Origin: Chara braunii
Lineage: Eukaryota > Streptophyta > Charophyceae > Charales > Characeae
Assembly: GCA_003427395.1 (NCBI GenBank)
Contig: BFEA01000663.1
Span: forward strand, 263,663 to 287,949
Direction of reading: 5' to 3'
Length of the DNA stretch: 24,287 bases
Shown here: one piece after another, positions 1 through 8,794 of the stretch
How the letters are laid out: each line of letters opens with the position of its first letter
Numbering within the stretch: position 1 is the stretch's first letter
Position numbers and translations under genes: made by a program
Notes under the pieces: generated by a model
Database searches by the model: none
Told to the model about the DNA's origin: nothing
Seen by the model: only the letters and a program-made list of their open reading frames with translations

Positions 1-86
<86 letters not shown>
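1..86. repeat. (GA)n microsatellite at left edge
   Basis: Almost perfect GA dinucleotide tract with one interruption (an extra A near position 71). A second GA tract on the same strand ends the window at 24209-24287, so the contig probably stops at simple repeats on both sides. Confidence 0.97.
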
Positions 87-300
87 TGGACACACACAAG
101 AAGCAGCAGCTGAGTGAAGGTCCAGTCCGGCTCAATGAAAGAATGAACAACTAAATGAACCAACTGACCCAGTCCTGGGCCTAGGCCGAAGTGATATACC
201 GGCCTAGGTCCAGGTACGGGGAAACAACCTGGTACCGGACCAGGGTCAGGCCGACGGTCTGAAACTGGTCCGGTCTCACTGCCGGACCGTAGGGGTACCG
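87..300. other. Unassigned spacer left of element A
   Basis: No supported gene. The stretch from about 160 to 300 is rich in CCGG, CCTAGG and GGTACC-type words, a flavour also seen in the GC-rich part of the A and C LTRs. It may be an LTR remnant, but I could not align it. Recognisable integrase homology starts abruptly at about 301, so this is the flank of a 5' truncation. Confidence 0.5.
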
Positions 301-1540
301 CTACAACAGTTCTTCTGGTCGGAGATGAAGAAAGACCTGTTGCCCTATGTTGAGACCTGTGAGATGTGCCAAAGGCACAAGGTCATTCGCCGACCTGCCC
401 TTGGCCTGCTGCAGCCACTTCCCATCCCTAATGCACCAGCACAGTCAGTGGCTATTGATTTCACTGACCTGGGGAGGACCATTCCTCGCGGTATGCGCCA
501 GGTCATGGTGTGTGTGGACAGGTTCTCCAAGTACGCGGAGTTTATTCCTCTGCCAGAGGAAGCCAAAGTCTCGGTCGTGCAAGCGGCCTTTGCGGATAGG
601 TGGGTTACTCATCATGGACCACCCACCTCCATTGTCAGCGATAGAGATCCGAGTTTCTGCAGCAATGAGTGGCAGTCCTATTGCAAGGACTACCTCCATT
701 CCAGACTGGATATGACATTTGGTCGTCATCCTAAAGCCAATGGGCAGGCTGAAGTGATGAACCAGATTCTTTTCCAGTTGCTGCGTCCTGTGATCAGCCC
801 TGATCAGCAGGATTGGGATCTCCATCTTGGACGGGCACAACTAGTGTATAGCACGTTTGTACACTCCTCCACAGGGTTCACCCCTTATCGGTTGCATTGG
901 GGACGTGAGCCACGACAACCTCTCGATGCCATCATCGATAAGGCTACCCCCAGACTGACTCCTGGGACTGCAGCATTCACCACACAGTACGAGAGGGATA
1001 TCGAATGAGCTATAGTTAACCTGCTCAAAGCCCAAAAGGCTATGATCCAGCAGGCTAACAAGCATCGCCGACCATCCCCCATCCGCACTGGTGACTGGGT
1101 TTGGGTACTCAGTTCTGAGCTATCACGGGAGGAGGACATTTCGCCCAAGCTGTTGCTGCATTATATGGGTTCATGGCAGGTTTTGGATACAGTGGGAGCT
1201 GACCCTTTTGGGCCATCTTATCGCGTGGATGTCCCACTGCATCTACAAACCTACCTTGTCTTTCATGCATCCAAGCTGTTGCCGTGATGCATTTCCAGAC
1301 ACGCCTCCTCAATTTGGTCCCCCGATCCCTGGGAAGGGATATGAGGTGGAAAAAGTTGAGGATGAGTATGGTACAGGCCCGGATAATGAGTTCCTTGTGA
1401 AGTTTCTTTACCAACCCCATACTGAGGATCACTGGTTTACTCGCAAGGAGCTTCTGAAAACAGCAAAGTTTGTTATCCTCAAATATGAGGCTGCACAAAG
1501 GGGAGAACCCCTTCGACGCTCTCCACACCTACGCCCCTAG
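301..1540 (+). pseudogene. Element A integrase, 5'-truncated and frameshifted
   Basis: Integrase inserts the retrotransposon cDNA into host DNA. The reading frame is recognisable from about 301 (LQQFFW, inside the zinc domain), eight codons before the first ATG at 325. The second zinc pair CEMC is present, but the two histidines are lost with the truncation. The RNase-H-fold core follows with the catalytic acidic residues in the contexts DFTDLG, SDRDPSF and NGQAEV. An in-frame TGA lies at 1006-1008, where element C has arginine in its ERARANL stretch. Near 1284, after HASKLLP, about 11 bp are missing relative to element C. This shifts the frame, and the tail continues in another frame to the stop at 1538-1540. 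The tail (YEVEKVEDEYGTGPD, then WFTRKEL) matches the end of the element C integrase. It is not functional as it stands. Confidence 0.88.
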
Positions 1541-1551
1541 CTCGGAGGTCC

Positions 1552-1573
1552 TCGCTCCGGGGGAGGGTAGGTC
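1552..1573 (+). promoter_or_regulatory. Polypurine tract region of element A
   Basis: A G-rich purine run (GGGGGAGGGTAGG) ends two bases before the LTR start TGCAATGACTTGC. This is where RNase H leaves the primer for plus-strand DNA synthesis. Element C has a closely matching stretch in the same position. Confidence 0.75.
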
Positions 1574-2209
1574 TGCAATGACTTGCTGGTTCCAGGTTGC
1601 CTGTAGCCTCTCTTAGACGAGGCTGTACCATAGGTAGGGACAGATTCGTAATTTTCTTTGGCTGAGGGCTAACCGAGAGACCTACCTGTAAGGAAAATTC
1701 GTGAGGGACATATTTGTAAATATAGGAGATATGGGCCAGTACTAACTCGAATTTCCTACAGTTACCCTAACTGCGAATAGCAGACCCGGGCTACCCCTAG
1801 GACAGACAGGCCCGATGGGCCTACGCTGATAGACAGTCCTATCGCCTATAGCCAGGTAGGGAGGAGCCCTAGAGGCTGAAACAGAAACGGTACCGGTCGG
1901 TCAGTCACTCCGGTCTAGGTCATGTCTAGGCTAGTCTACAGTACAGATAGGACGGGGACATCGGTCCGGGGCTTTTGCAGTTGACACTTCATGCTGGAAG
2001 TGGCTGCGCACACGGTATCAGGTCGTGGTTGCTGATTCCGGTGTGGGAGACGGCGGGCATAGCCAAACCTTCGGAGCGCTGACCAGACTGGGGTCAACGC
2101 TGTCCGCTCTGACTCCCTGGGAGTCAAAGCGGTCCGGGCTATCAGAGGTTTGATGTGCTGGAGCACGTGGTGCACTGCTGACCCTCCTCATGAGTAGGGT
2201 CCCAGTGGC

Positions 2210-2229
2210 GATGCAGCCATAGCTGCATC
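2210..2229 (+). other. Perfect hairpin with CATA loop in LTR A
   Basis: GATGCAGC-CATA-GCTGCATC gives an 8-bp perfect stem around a CATA loop. The element C LTRs carry the same loop on a 6-bp stem (14017-14032 and 21933-21948). The function is unknown; it could act in the RNA or as a symmetrical DNA-binding site. Confidence 0.7.
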
Positions 2230-2499
2230 TTCTCAGAGGATATCATCGTCTGGACTTCATCTACATCAGGGACTGTTGACGCTGAGCTTCTTCTTCATCA
2301 TCTGGGTGGCGATTGGCTCTGGGAGCCTGTTTCATCTTGGCGCAGGCCACTTAGTTGGATGCCAGGGTGGCGTTGGGTGTTACCTGGGGTTTTGGTGCTA
2401 TTTTTAGCTGCTCGGTGTGTGTGAGGTTGAGGCGCTACCCCTCTGAGGATAGCGCAACAAGGTTCTGAGGTTATTCAGTGAAAACGATGCTCTGAGTGT

Positions 2500-2505
2500 A
2501 ATAAA
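2500..2505 (+). promoter_or_regulatory. Possible polyadenylation signal in LTR A
   Basis: AATAAA followed by a T-rich stretch (ATTGTATTATTGTG) in the 3' half of the LTR, a plausible place for transcript 3'-end formation. The motif is short and could occur by chance. Confidence 0.3.
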
Positions 2506-2783
2506 CAATTGTATTATTGTGTTTGAGTTGTCATCTCTTCATTGATTCCGGCTGTGATCACTCGGTGGTCTTCTATGAATGATTGTTGGGACTTATGTGG
2601 AGAGAATCCACAGTTTTGTGTGTTCTGTCACTTCGCTCCTCTGAGCCTTCTGCTGCGTTCCTTTTGTTGCGTGGTGTGACACTCCACTACCTCTCCCCTT
2701 CCTGCTGTGCATGTATGGGCGTGTACGGGGGTTTCTATGAGTGAGCGTTGATAAAATTTCAACGAACAATCATGTTCATAACA

Positions 2784-3502
2784 CCTGCATTAGGGGACTT
2801 ATCTGGCGCCATAGTTGGGACTCCCTATGCGGCCGTGACCTGCACATGACGACAACAGGACGGCGATCAGTTCGGCGGTAGCACCTGCAGGTGAGACCAC
2901 GAGGAAGGCGACATCTTCTTCTTTTTCACCGGTCTACCTCTCGTCTCCCTCCTTCCTTCTTCCTTCTTCTTCTTCTTCTTCTTCTTCTTCTTCTTCTTCT
3001 TCTTCTTCTTCTTCTTCAGATACGAGAGCGAGAGAGGTTACATGCAGAGGATACAGGGAGAGGTTACTGTGGGCAGAGCGCCCAGGATCTGATCCTACAT
3101 TTTTGAGGCAGACATTGATTGGGTATCGGCAAGGGACAATTTTTGGACTTCGCTACTACGATCTCGGTCTTCTCCCTCGCCTCCATCTTTGTCTCGCCTC
3201 TCCCCCCATCTCTCATTTGTGGTACCTCCCCATGTGCATGTACAAAGGAGGGGCCTTTCTTCCACGTGTGCGGTCCCTCCTCATCCTCTCACATGTATGG
3301 TGTATGATGGGATGTCGCGTCAGTCCCGGTCAAGGCATGACTTATCTTTAAGTCTTCCACTGTGCTACTTTGTGCCATTTTGTCTGTATTAGGATGCACA
3401 TTGCCTGTTGATGTTTCACTACCACTGCATTGTCCATTCAGTCCTTTTCATCACATTGCGGATCCTTGGCTCCATGTACATTGCCCAACCGGGCATGTAT
3501 CA
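2784..3502. other. Unassigned region, probably containing the 3' part of the element F LTR
   Basis: No credible gene. The short frames here are leucine-rich readings of the CTT tract. The right edge is likely an LTR end, because it finishes in CA, then GT, then a primer-binding site. The left boundary of that LTR was not found. A TGGCGCC word at about 2804 resembles the start of some other retroelement primer-binding sites, but no LTR end (CA) precedes it. Confidence 0.45.
2963..3017. repeat. (CTT)n microsatellite
   Basis: About 18 consecutive CTT units on the + strand, preceded by CCTTCC-type pyrimidine sequence from about 2945. It reads as poly-leucine or poly-serine in some frames, which explains short spurious reading frames here. 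Confidence 0.95.
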
Positions 3503-3504
3503 GT

Positions 3505-3515
3505 TGGTATCGGAG
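3505..3515 (+). promoter_or_regulatory. Primer-binding site of element F (tRNA-iMet type)
   Basis: TGGTATCGGAG, continuing as CG, lies two bases (GT) after a CA that would end an LTR at 3502. Element C has the same arrangement and the same 13 bases on the - strand at 21461-21473. Land-plant initiator tRNA-Met predicts TGGTATCAGAG, one base different. This marks the start of a + strand element whose coding part is not in the window. Confidence 0.7.
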
Positions 3516-3562
3516 CGCCGCATGTGAATCAGGACAGCCTGATCTGACACGTATACGGGGAC

Positions 3563-3634
3563 GATTGATTGATCAACGATTGATTGATTGATCGATCGAT
3601 TGATTGATTGATTGATCATTGATCGATTGATCAT

Positions 3635-3699
<65 letters not shown>

Positions 3700-3714
3700 A
3701 ACAATTGATTAACA

Positions 3715-3765
<51 letters not shown>

Positions 3766-3766
3766 A
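3563..3766. repeat. (GATT)n microsatellite, interrupted
   Basis: About 200 bp of GATT/TTGA repeats with interruptions such as GATCGATC and AACAATTGATT. It lies about 50 bp after the element F primer-binding site, in what would be that element's untranslated leader. Confidence 0.95.
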
Positions 3767-3987
3767 GGTCACACTAATTAGTCCCCAAAATCGTGAATTT
3801 TGACCTAACTGCCAAAAATCGAAAATTTGTTTTCTTTCAGAATTTTTTTCTTTAGCGCAAATTTGTTTATTGAAAACTCACAACTTCCAAAATAGCGCAG
3901 CATCTGAAATTTTTGATTCTCGTTTTGTCTGAATTTCAAAATTTCATTGTTGGAAAATCCAAAATATTTTTTTCCCTTTCGGAATAT
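3767..3987. other. AT-rich stretch without genes
   Basis: Clearly more AT-rich than the rest of the window, with repeated AAATTT, AAAATC and GAATTT words. It contains no credible reading frame. It ends exactly where the element B LTR begins, so it is the flank into which B inserted, possibly part of the element F leader. Confidence 0.5.
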
Positions 3988-5089
3988 TGTGCAAGGAATA
4001 TGAGTGTGAACGATATACAGAAAATCAAGTTGTGAAATCACACAGATGTCAAGGTAGTTGTATCCAAGCAGAGAGTACAAAATGCACCGAGTATCCTTCC
4101 AGATAGAGCAATACAATGAAGTAATGAGCCAATGTTCAAGCCCGTAGGCCACACCAACACAATATCCAAAGTCGCTCCTCTCTGTCTGGCGCTCGGCGCC
4201 CAGCCTACTCTACCCGACTATCCTGCCTACAGCTGGTTCACGCAACAGGCTCACTTCGACTATCGAAGACCAATGTACATGATTGTCAATACCATTGCCG
4301 ACACCTCTCCATGTACTTGGTACGTATCTCGTCACCCTCAATCAGACCTTGATGACCCCACAATCGCCTCCTTCCCTGAAGACCACTAGATCGCCCGCTG
4401 TACCCCCTAGCGCCCAGCAGCTCGGCTATGGCTGCCTGCGCCCTGCTGCCCTGCAGTGCCCCTCCTCACCACTACGTGCCCCGTCAGCGCCCTTAGCAGC
4501 AGTGCAGCATCAAGCGAGAGCGCAGCAGCACTTCCGCATTGCCAGCACTGGCCAGAATGCCTGGCCTGGACTGCCCTACTCCTTTTGTGGAAGTGGCAGC
4601 CTCCTGGATGCTGCGTGTGGCCTGGCATGAAGCTTCCAGTAGCTTCCGGTTGGGCCTCAGACCCTGCGCCCAGGCCCGAGACTACAGTTGAGGGCCTAGG
4701 CTCGTTACAGTTGGGCACGGCCTGAGTCTCCGGACTTGGGCTGTTTGCTGCATCTGTGCAGGGCTCTCAGGCAAGTGCATCAGCGATACTGCTTTTGCAA
4801 AGGCCGATAGCGTACTTCCCAATGTATCAGCCCTGCTTTGTGTGTACGTGCCCAGGCGCAACTGTCAAGGCCTGGGCCAACTGTATGACGCAGATTTGTG
4901 AGGCTCACGCGTCTACCCAACCAACTCGCGTGCTGCGAGAGCCTGAATACCCACATATGGAGATGTCGAATTTTGCCTCTGACGAATATTCAGGCCCGGC
5001 TTCACTTAGGGCGGGCACTCGGCTTGCTGGGGGTCTTAGCTCAGATCATGTGATATCTGATAGGGCCCCTTGAGGGCTTGTACGTCACA
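3988..5089 (-). repeat. Element B 3' LTR (1102 bp)
   Basis: On the - strand it starts TGTGACGTACAAGCCC after a purine tract and ends CTTGCACA. The termini TGTG...CACA are inverted and match the element D LTR (TGTGAGGCTGAAGCCC...CCTTGCACA). One exact octamer GCCATAGC (sense strand) lies at 4425-4432. No target duplication could be confirmed because the other end of B is lost. Confidence 0.75.
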
Positions 5090-5102
5090 TTCCATCCCCC
5101 TT
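5090..5102 (-). promoter_or_regulatory. Polypurine tract of element B
   Basis: AAGGGGGATGGAA on the - strand, directly before the LTR start TGTGACG. This is the plus-strand primer site. Element D has GGAGGAGGGAA in the same place. Confidence 0.75.
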
Positions 5103-5561
5103 AGCTTCGAAAGTCCGCTGAGATGCTTCATGCTGGTGCCTTCCCCTTTAGTTTCTTTTCATAATCCGCCACGATCTGAGGAGTTGTCTTAACAAGTTCC
5201 TCCCTTGAAATCCATCGACCTTCCTTCGGATCAGTATGATGCCTGAAATGTACTTTGTACTCCCTTGTAGGTTTCGAAGGTCTTCCCCTGCCAGGTGGCT
5301 TGGAACAGGCGTGCCTCTGTGATTCAGGATGTCGTCGACGTCCATGCGGCCATCAATGGTTGGGGGCAGCATAGATCTCCGTGATGGGAACTGTGTTGTC
5401 TCAGCAAAAGGTGCAAGCTTGGAGGCGTGAAAAACAGGGTAAGTGTGTAGGTGACCAGGGATACGAATGACGTACGAGGGACCATCCAAATCATTCCCCA
5501 CTATGTCTAAGACTTCCCAGGGACCGAAATACTGAGGCATTAGTTTCCTAGAGATGCCAAA

Positions 5562-5664
5562 CTCCTGTCCCAACTCACTAGCCTTGACCCAGACACGTTC
5601 CCCAGATGTGTATAAGAGACAGCTCCTGTCCCAACTCACTAGCCTTGACCCAGACACGTTCCCC
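5562..5664. repeat. 42-bp exact duplication flanking a 19-bp adapter
   Basis: Positions 5562-5603 and 5623-5664 are identical. They are separated only by the 19-bp sequence at 5604-5622. Together they add 61 bp to the integrase of element B and shift its frame. The duplicated 42 bp is ordinary integrase sequence (ERVWVKASELGQE region). Confidence 0.95.
5604..5622. other. Tn5/Nextera mosaic-end sequence (artefact)
   Basis: AGATGTGTATAAGAGACAG is exactly the 19-bp mosaic end used in Nextera tagmentation libraries. It sits between two identical 42-bp copies of the local sequence, as expected when an adapter-containing read is built into an assembly. Translated, it gives the tell-tale peptides CLLYTS, VYKRQ and LSLIHIW. 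It should not be treated as biology. Confidence 0.97.
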
Positions 5665-6520
5665 TACCTGAAATGTGGACTGTCTGCGATGTTGATTCTC
5701 AGAAGCAATCATGGCTTGCTGAGCCTTCCTCATATGTTCAACAGCCTCTTGCAGCAATTTCTCATATTGCACACCATATTCAAGTGTGCCTGGAGTTGCA
5801 GCGGGTCGGTTTTCCGGTAGGAGGAAGTCTAGAGCAGATCTAGGCTTCCATCCCAAATGCAGCTGATTAGTACTGACGCCGGTGGTGTTGTGTACAGTGT
5901 TGTTGTACAGGCTGGCGATGAGAGGTAATTTCTCATCCCGGTCATCCTGGTTGGGCTTGATGTAATCCCTCAGCAGATGCTGCACCACTCGGTTCATCTG
6001 CTAAGCCTGCCCATTTGCTTCGGGATGTTCTCAAAAGTCATATGAAGCTGGCTGCCCATCTGTTCAGCGGCCTTCTTCCACATCTCACTTGTGAAACACA
6101 CATCTCTGTCACTAACGATTGTCTTTGGAAGTCCAAAGTCACGCACCCAGTTGTCCATGAACAACTTAATGACGTGCTTCGTCCTGGCAGTCTTCGGCAT
6201 GGCAATTAGTCTAGCATACTTAGTGAACCTATCCACTATGACGAAAATATGCCTCTTGCCATTCTTGCTGGTCACGAGTGTATCCATGAAGTCCGTGGAG
6301 ATGCTCTGTCATCGGCCAGCAGGAATGGGTAGAGGTTTGAGCAACCCAAGCAGAGCTTGAGTCAACGGCTTGTCCCGCTGACAGACCAGACAGGTCTGTA
6401 CATATTTCTTTGCATCGTCTAGCATGTTAGGCCACCAAAATCGTTGTACTAAGTTAGCACTAGTCTTCTTATAGCCGAAATGTCTCGTTGCGTTGTGGCA
6501 TTCTCCTAAAAATAAACTAC

Positions 6521-7926
6521 GTAAATCTTCCCTAGATGGAACAACTAATCTTTTAAACCCTGCCTTCTCAAGAAAGAGTAACCCATCCACCATCACAAAC
6601 TCGTCAGTGGTGGCCTTGTCTTTGGCCTGCAGTTTGTTGATGATGTCCATCGTGATGGGATCTTCCTTGTAGGCTTCCCCCAAAGATTGAATAATGTCCT
6701 CAGACAAACCAAACTCAGAAATCAGCGCACCTAGATAATCTGCCTTTCTAGACAACGCATTTGCAACCTTGTTGTACTCTCCCTTCACATAGTCTAGTTT
6801 GAAGTCATACGGATCTATGACTTCAATCAAGCGTTTGAGTGCATCGGAGAGAACTGGTTGTGTCTTGATCCACTTGAGGGTCTGATGGTTAGTTCTCAAG
6901 TAGAAGAACCTTCCTAACAGACAGTGCCTCCTGTGGACAAGTGCCTTGTAGAGAGCATAGAGTTCCCTCTCGTAGGTGGACTTTGCCAACTTCTTTGATG
7001 GCAACTTTTTTCTCATGTACTCGACCGGTCTCAATTTTTTCCTTTCGCGTTGAGCCAGCACTGCGCCAATGCCGTATTGGCTTGTGTCAGTGGTTACAAC
7101 AAATGGCCTTTGCGGGTCGGGTAGCATGCTTCAAATGCTTGAAAGTTGCCTCACACTCGTCGGTCCAGTCCCATGGTGTGTCAAGTCGAGTTAGATCAGT
7201 CAAGGGAGATGCGATCGTACTATAGTTCTTTACGAAGTTGCGGTAATAACCACACATTCCCAAGAATGATCTGACCGCAGTCACAGATTGGGGTCGTGGC
7301 CAGTCCCTAATGCTAGCCACTTTCACATCTTCGGGCCTAATCCCGTCCACGGATACTTCATGACCCAAGTACAAGATTCGAGTGCGACCGAACTCGCATT
7401 TCTCTGCGTTTATCTTATACTTGTGTTGCCGAAGGAGTGAAAGTAATTTGTTTACATGCTGAGCATGCTCCTCGACAGTTCTACTAAAGATAAGTATATC
7501 GTCGAGGTACACGACGAGGATCTTATCCAAGTAGTCATGGAAGATCCCATTCATGGCGTGCTGGAATGTACCCGGCGCATTGCAAAGGTCAAATGGCATC
7601 ACCACAAACTCGTACAGACCGTACCCGGTCTGAAATGCGGTTTTGTGCTGGTCCTTTGGTCTTATGGCAATTTGATGGTAGTCAGATTTTAAGTCTATCT
7701 TTGTATAGTACTTACATCCCTGCACCCTATCCAATAGGTCGTCGATGCATGGTAGAGGCTCTGCATTCTTAACGGTAATGGCATTGAGGCCTCTATAATC
7801 AATGCATATCCTTAGTGTTCCCCCTTTCTTTGGAACAAACAGGACTGGTGAGCCAAAGGGGGAAGTGCCAGGCCGAATCCAACCCTTTTCTATGAGTTTT
7901 TTCCGTTGTCGACAAAGCTCGTCCAA
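6521..7926 (-). pseudogene. Element B reverse transcriptase and RNase H
   Basis: The RT part (7926-7087) copies element RNA into DNA. It shows KGWIRPGTSPFGSPVLFV, CIDYRGLN, the first catalytic Asp in KIDLKSDYHQI, MPFDLCNAPGTFQ and the YLDD box. Two near-invariant glycines are now Asp (KSG to KSD, MPFG to MPFD). About 20 or more bases are missing near 7115, which shifts the frame into the RNase H part. There TTDTSQYGIGAVL and STYERELYAL are present, but two catalytic aspartates read Asn (RTNHQTL and VANALSR). At the 5' side another frameshift near 7927 has removed the linker segment that element C reads as GRIYRMSPAE. This is a dead copy. Confidence 0.88.
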
Positions 7927-8791
7927 CTTTAGGTGTCTTGCTACCTGGGATGATCTCTATGGCATGGACAAGCTCCCTATCTACAACTCCTGAGGGCTCC
8001 TCGAACAGATCAAGGTACTTAGCGAAGATGGTCTCTAGCTCTGGGGGTGTTTTAACGGCCTCCCCTTTTGCAGAGACATAGACTAAGTACGTTCCTTCCT
8101 CTTGGTTCTGTTTGTAATAGTTATAAAAGGCTGATGCGCATAAGCACCCATGAGTCTACTTACCTACTGGCTTTATACTTAGCCAGTCTAACGGTCCTCC
8201 CATTAGGCAACTCGTGCTTCAACACCTTCTTGTCCCAGTCAAACTGGGGCTTGGCAACTTCGAGGTAGTACATGCCCAACAACATGTCAAAGGGCAAATC
8301 GTCACTCACGAGGAATAATATCTTATCGGTTATCTTTCCGTCTGGGTAGGAGAAAGTGCAGACTACATCTTTAACATAGTTTTCCACCAACATGCGCTCT
8401 TTGTTGGCCAAAGTAGATGCTACCGGTCTATTAAGGCGTTGCACCTTGTCCTTGAGGCGCAGTCTCTCAACGCAGTCGCGACTTATGAAGTTTCACATGG
8501 AGCCAATGTTTACGAAGGCGCCACCCTTGCGACCACCCAAACTAACTTCCACAACAAAATGCTCCCCTCTAGGACCTCTACTCAGTGCCACCCAGGACTC
8601 ACGAGGGTCCCTTGTCGACCACTCACCTTGAAAGTCCTCTAAGGCTGCAGACACATCTAACGTACAGAGTATAGTTGGGTCCGGATGCGTCTGCGGGGTG
8701 ACTAAGGAGTCAATAGCTTCGACTAACTCTTAAAACGGGGAGGGTACATCACCCGGTTCAATGAGAGTAGAAGCAGCCACAACTTCTACCG
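7927..8791 (-). pseudogene. Element B protease region and linker to RT
   Basis: In the -1 frame relative to gag, the sequence after the gag stop reads as a pol N-terminus. The protease active-site region is recognisable only as FVNIGSM, then a TGA stop, then NFISRDCVERL. Other elements have LLDCGATRNFIS here, so the catalytic Asp is Asn and an arginine codon may have become a stop. Another in-frame TAA lies near 8731. The C-terminal part (8444-8160) has DLPFDMLLGMYYLEVAKPQFDW, typical of the end of retropepsin-like domains. From about 8150 to 7930 the linker (TYLVYVSAKGE ... DLFEEPSGVVDREL) is in yet another frame. Confidence 0.75.
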
Positions 8792-8794
8792 GCC

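Larger units (their letters stand above)
301..2783 (+). mobile_element. Element A: 5'-truncated Ty3/gypsy retrotransposon (integrase end plus 3' LTR)
   Basis: What remains is the last part of pol (integrase from inside the zinc-binding domain), a polypurine tract and one complete LTR. Gag, protease, reverse transcriptase, RNase H and the 5' LTR are absent. The protein and the LTR termini match element C, so A and C belong to one family in opposite orientations. No PBS follows the LTR at 2784, which fits a 3' rather than a 5' LTR. The target duplication cannot be tested because the left end is lost. Confidence 0.88.
1574..2783 (+). repeat. Element A 3' LTR (1210 bp)
   Basis: The LTR begins TGCAATGACTTGCTG and ends GTTCATAACA, giving the expected TG...CA termini. 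Both ends match the two element C LTRs, as do internal blocks such as GGGCTAACCGAGAGACC and GGTACCGGTCGGTCAGTCA. The middle (about 1990-2700) has diverged strongly or differs in origin. It carries one copy of the octamer GCCATAGC inside a perfect hairpin at 2210-2229 and an AATAAA at 2500-2505. Confidence 0.85.
5128..6520 (-). pseudogene. Element B integrase, multiply broken
   Basis: The N-terminal zinc domain is intact in pattern (ECHNATRHFGYKK ... CLVCQRDK). The core shows DFMDTLVTSKNG and SDRDVCF, with the first two catalytic aspartates kept. An in-frame TGA lies at 6309-6311. A 1-bp shift follows near 6030, and the codon of the catalytic glutamate (GQAE in element D) reads TAG. The C-terminal half includes the FGPWEVLDIVGND and YPVFHASKL motifs. 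An artefactual 61-bp insertion at 5562-5622 breaks it, and a 1-bp shift near 5307 breaks it again. With the tail frame corrected, the natural stop is at 5128-5130, just before the polypurine tract. It cannot make an active enzyme. Confidence 0.85.

Noticed and set aside
2804-2821. TGGCGCC-type primer-binding site after LTR A
   Set aside because: Only the first seven bases fit known sites, no CA-ended LTR terminus precedes it at the usual two-base distance, and element C of the same family uses a different primer.
2891-3106. Open frame with a long leucine run
   Set aside because: It is a translation of the CTT microsatellite and its flanks; no conserved domain.
3563-3766. CRISPR-like or satellite array
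   Set aside because: Pure tetranucleotide repeat without spacers.
3983-3987. AATAT as target duplication of element B
   Set aside because: The other end of B is missing, and the bases after the D LTR (AGAGC) do not match, so it cannot be tested.
4132-5073. Several short frames on both strands
   Set aside because: All lie within the 3' LTR of element B, which is non-coding.
5604-5622. A real bacterial Tn5 insertion
   Set aside because: Only the engineered 19-bp mosaic end is present, without transposon body or the 9-bp target duplication; the 42-bp duplicated flank fits a library artefact.
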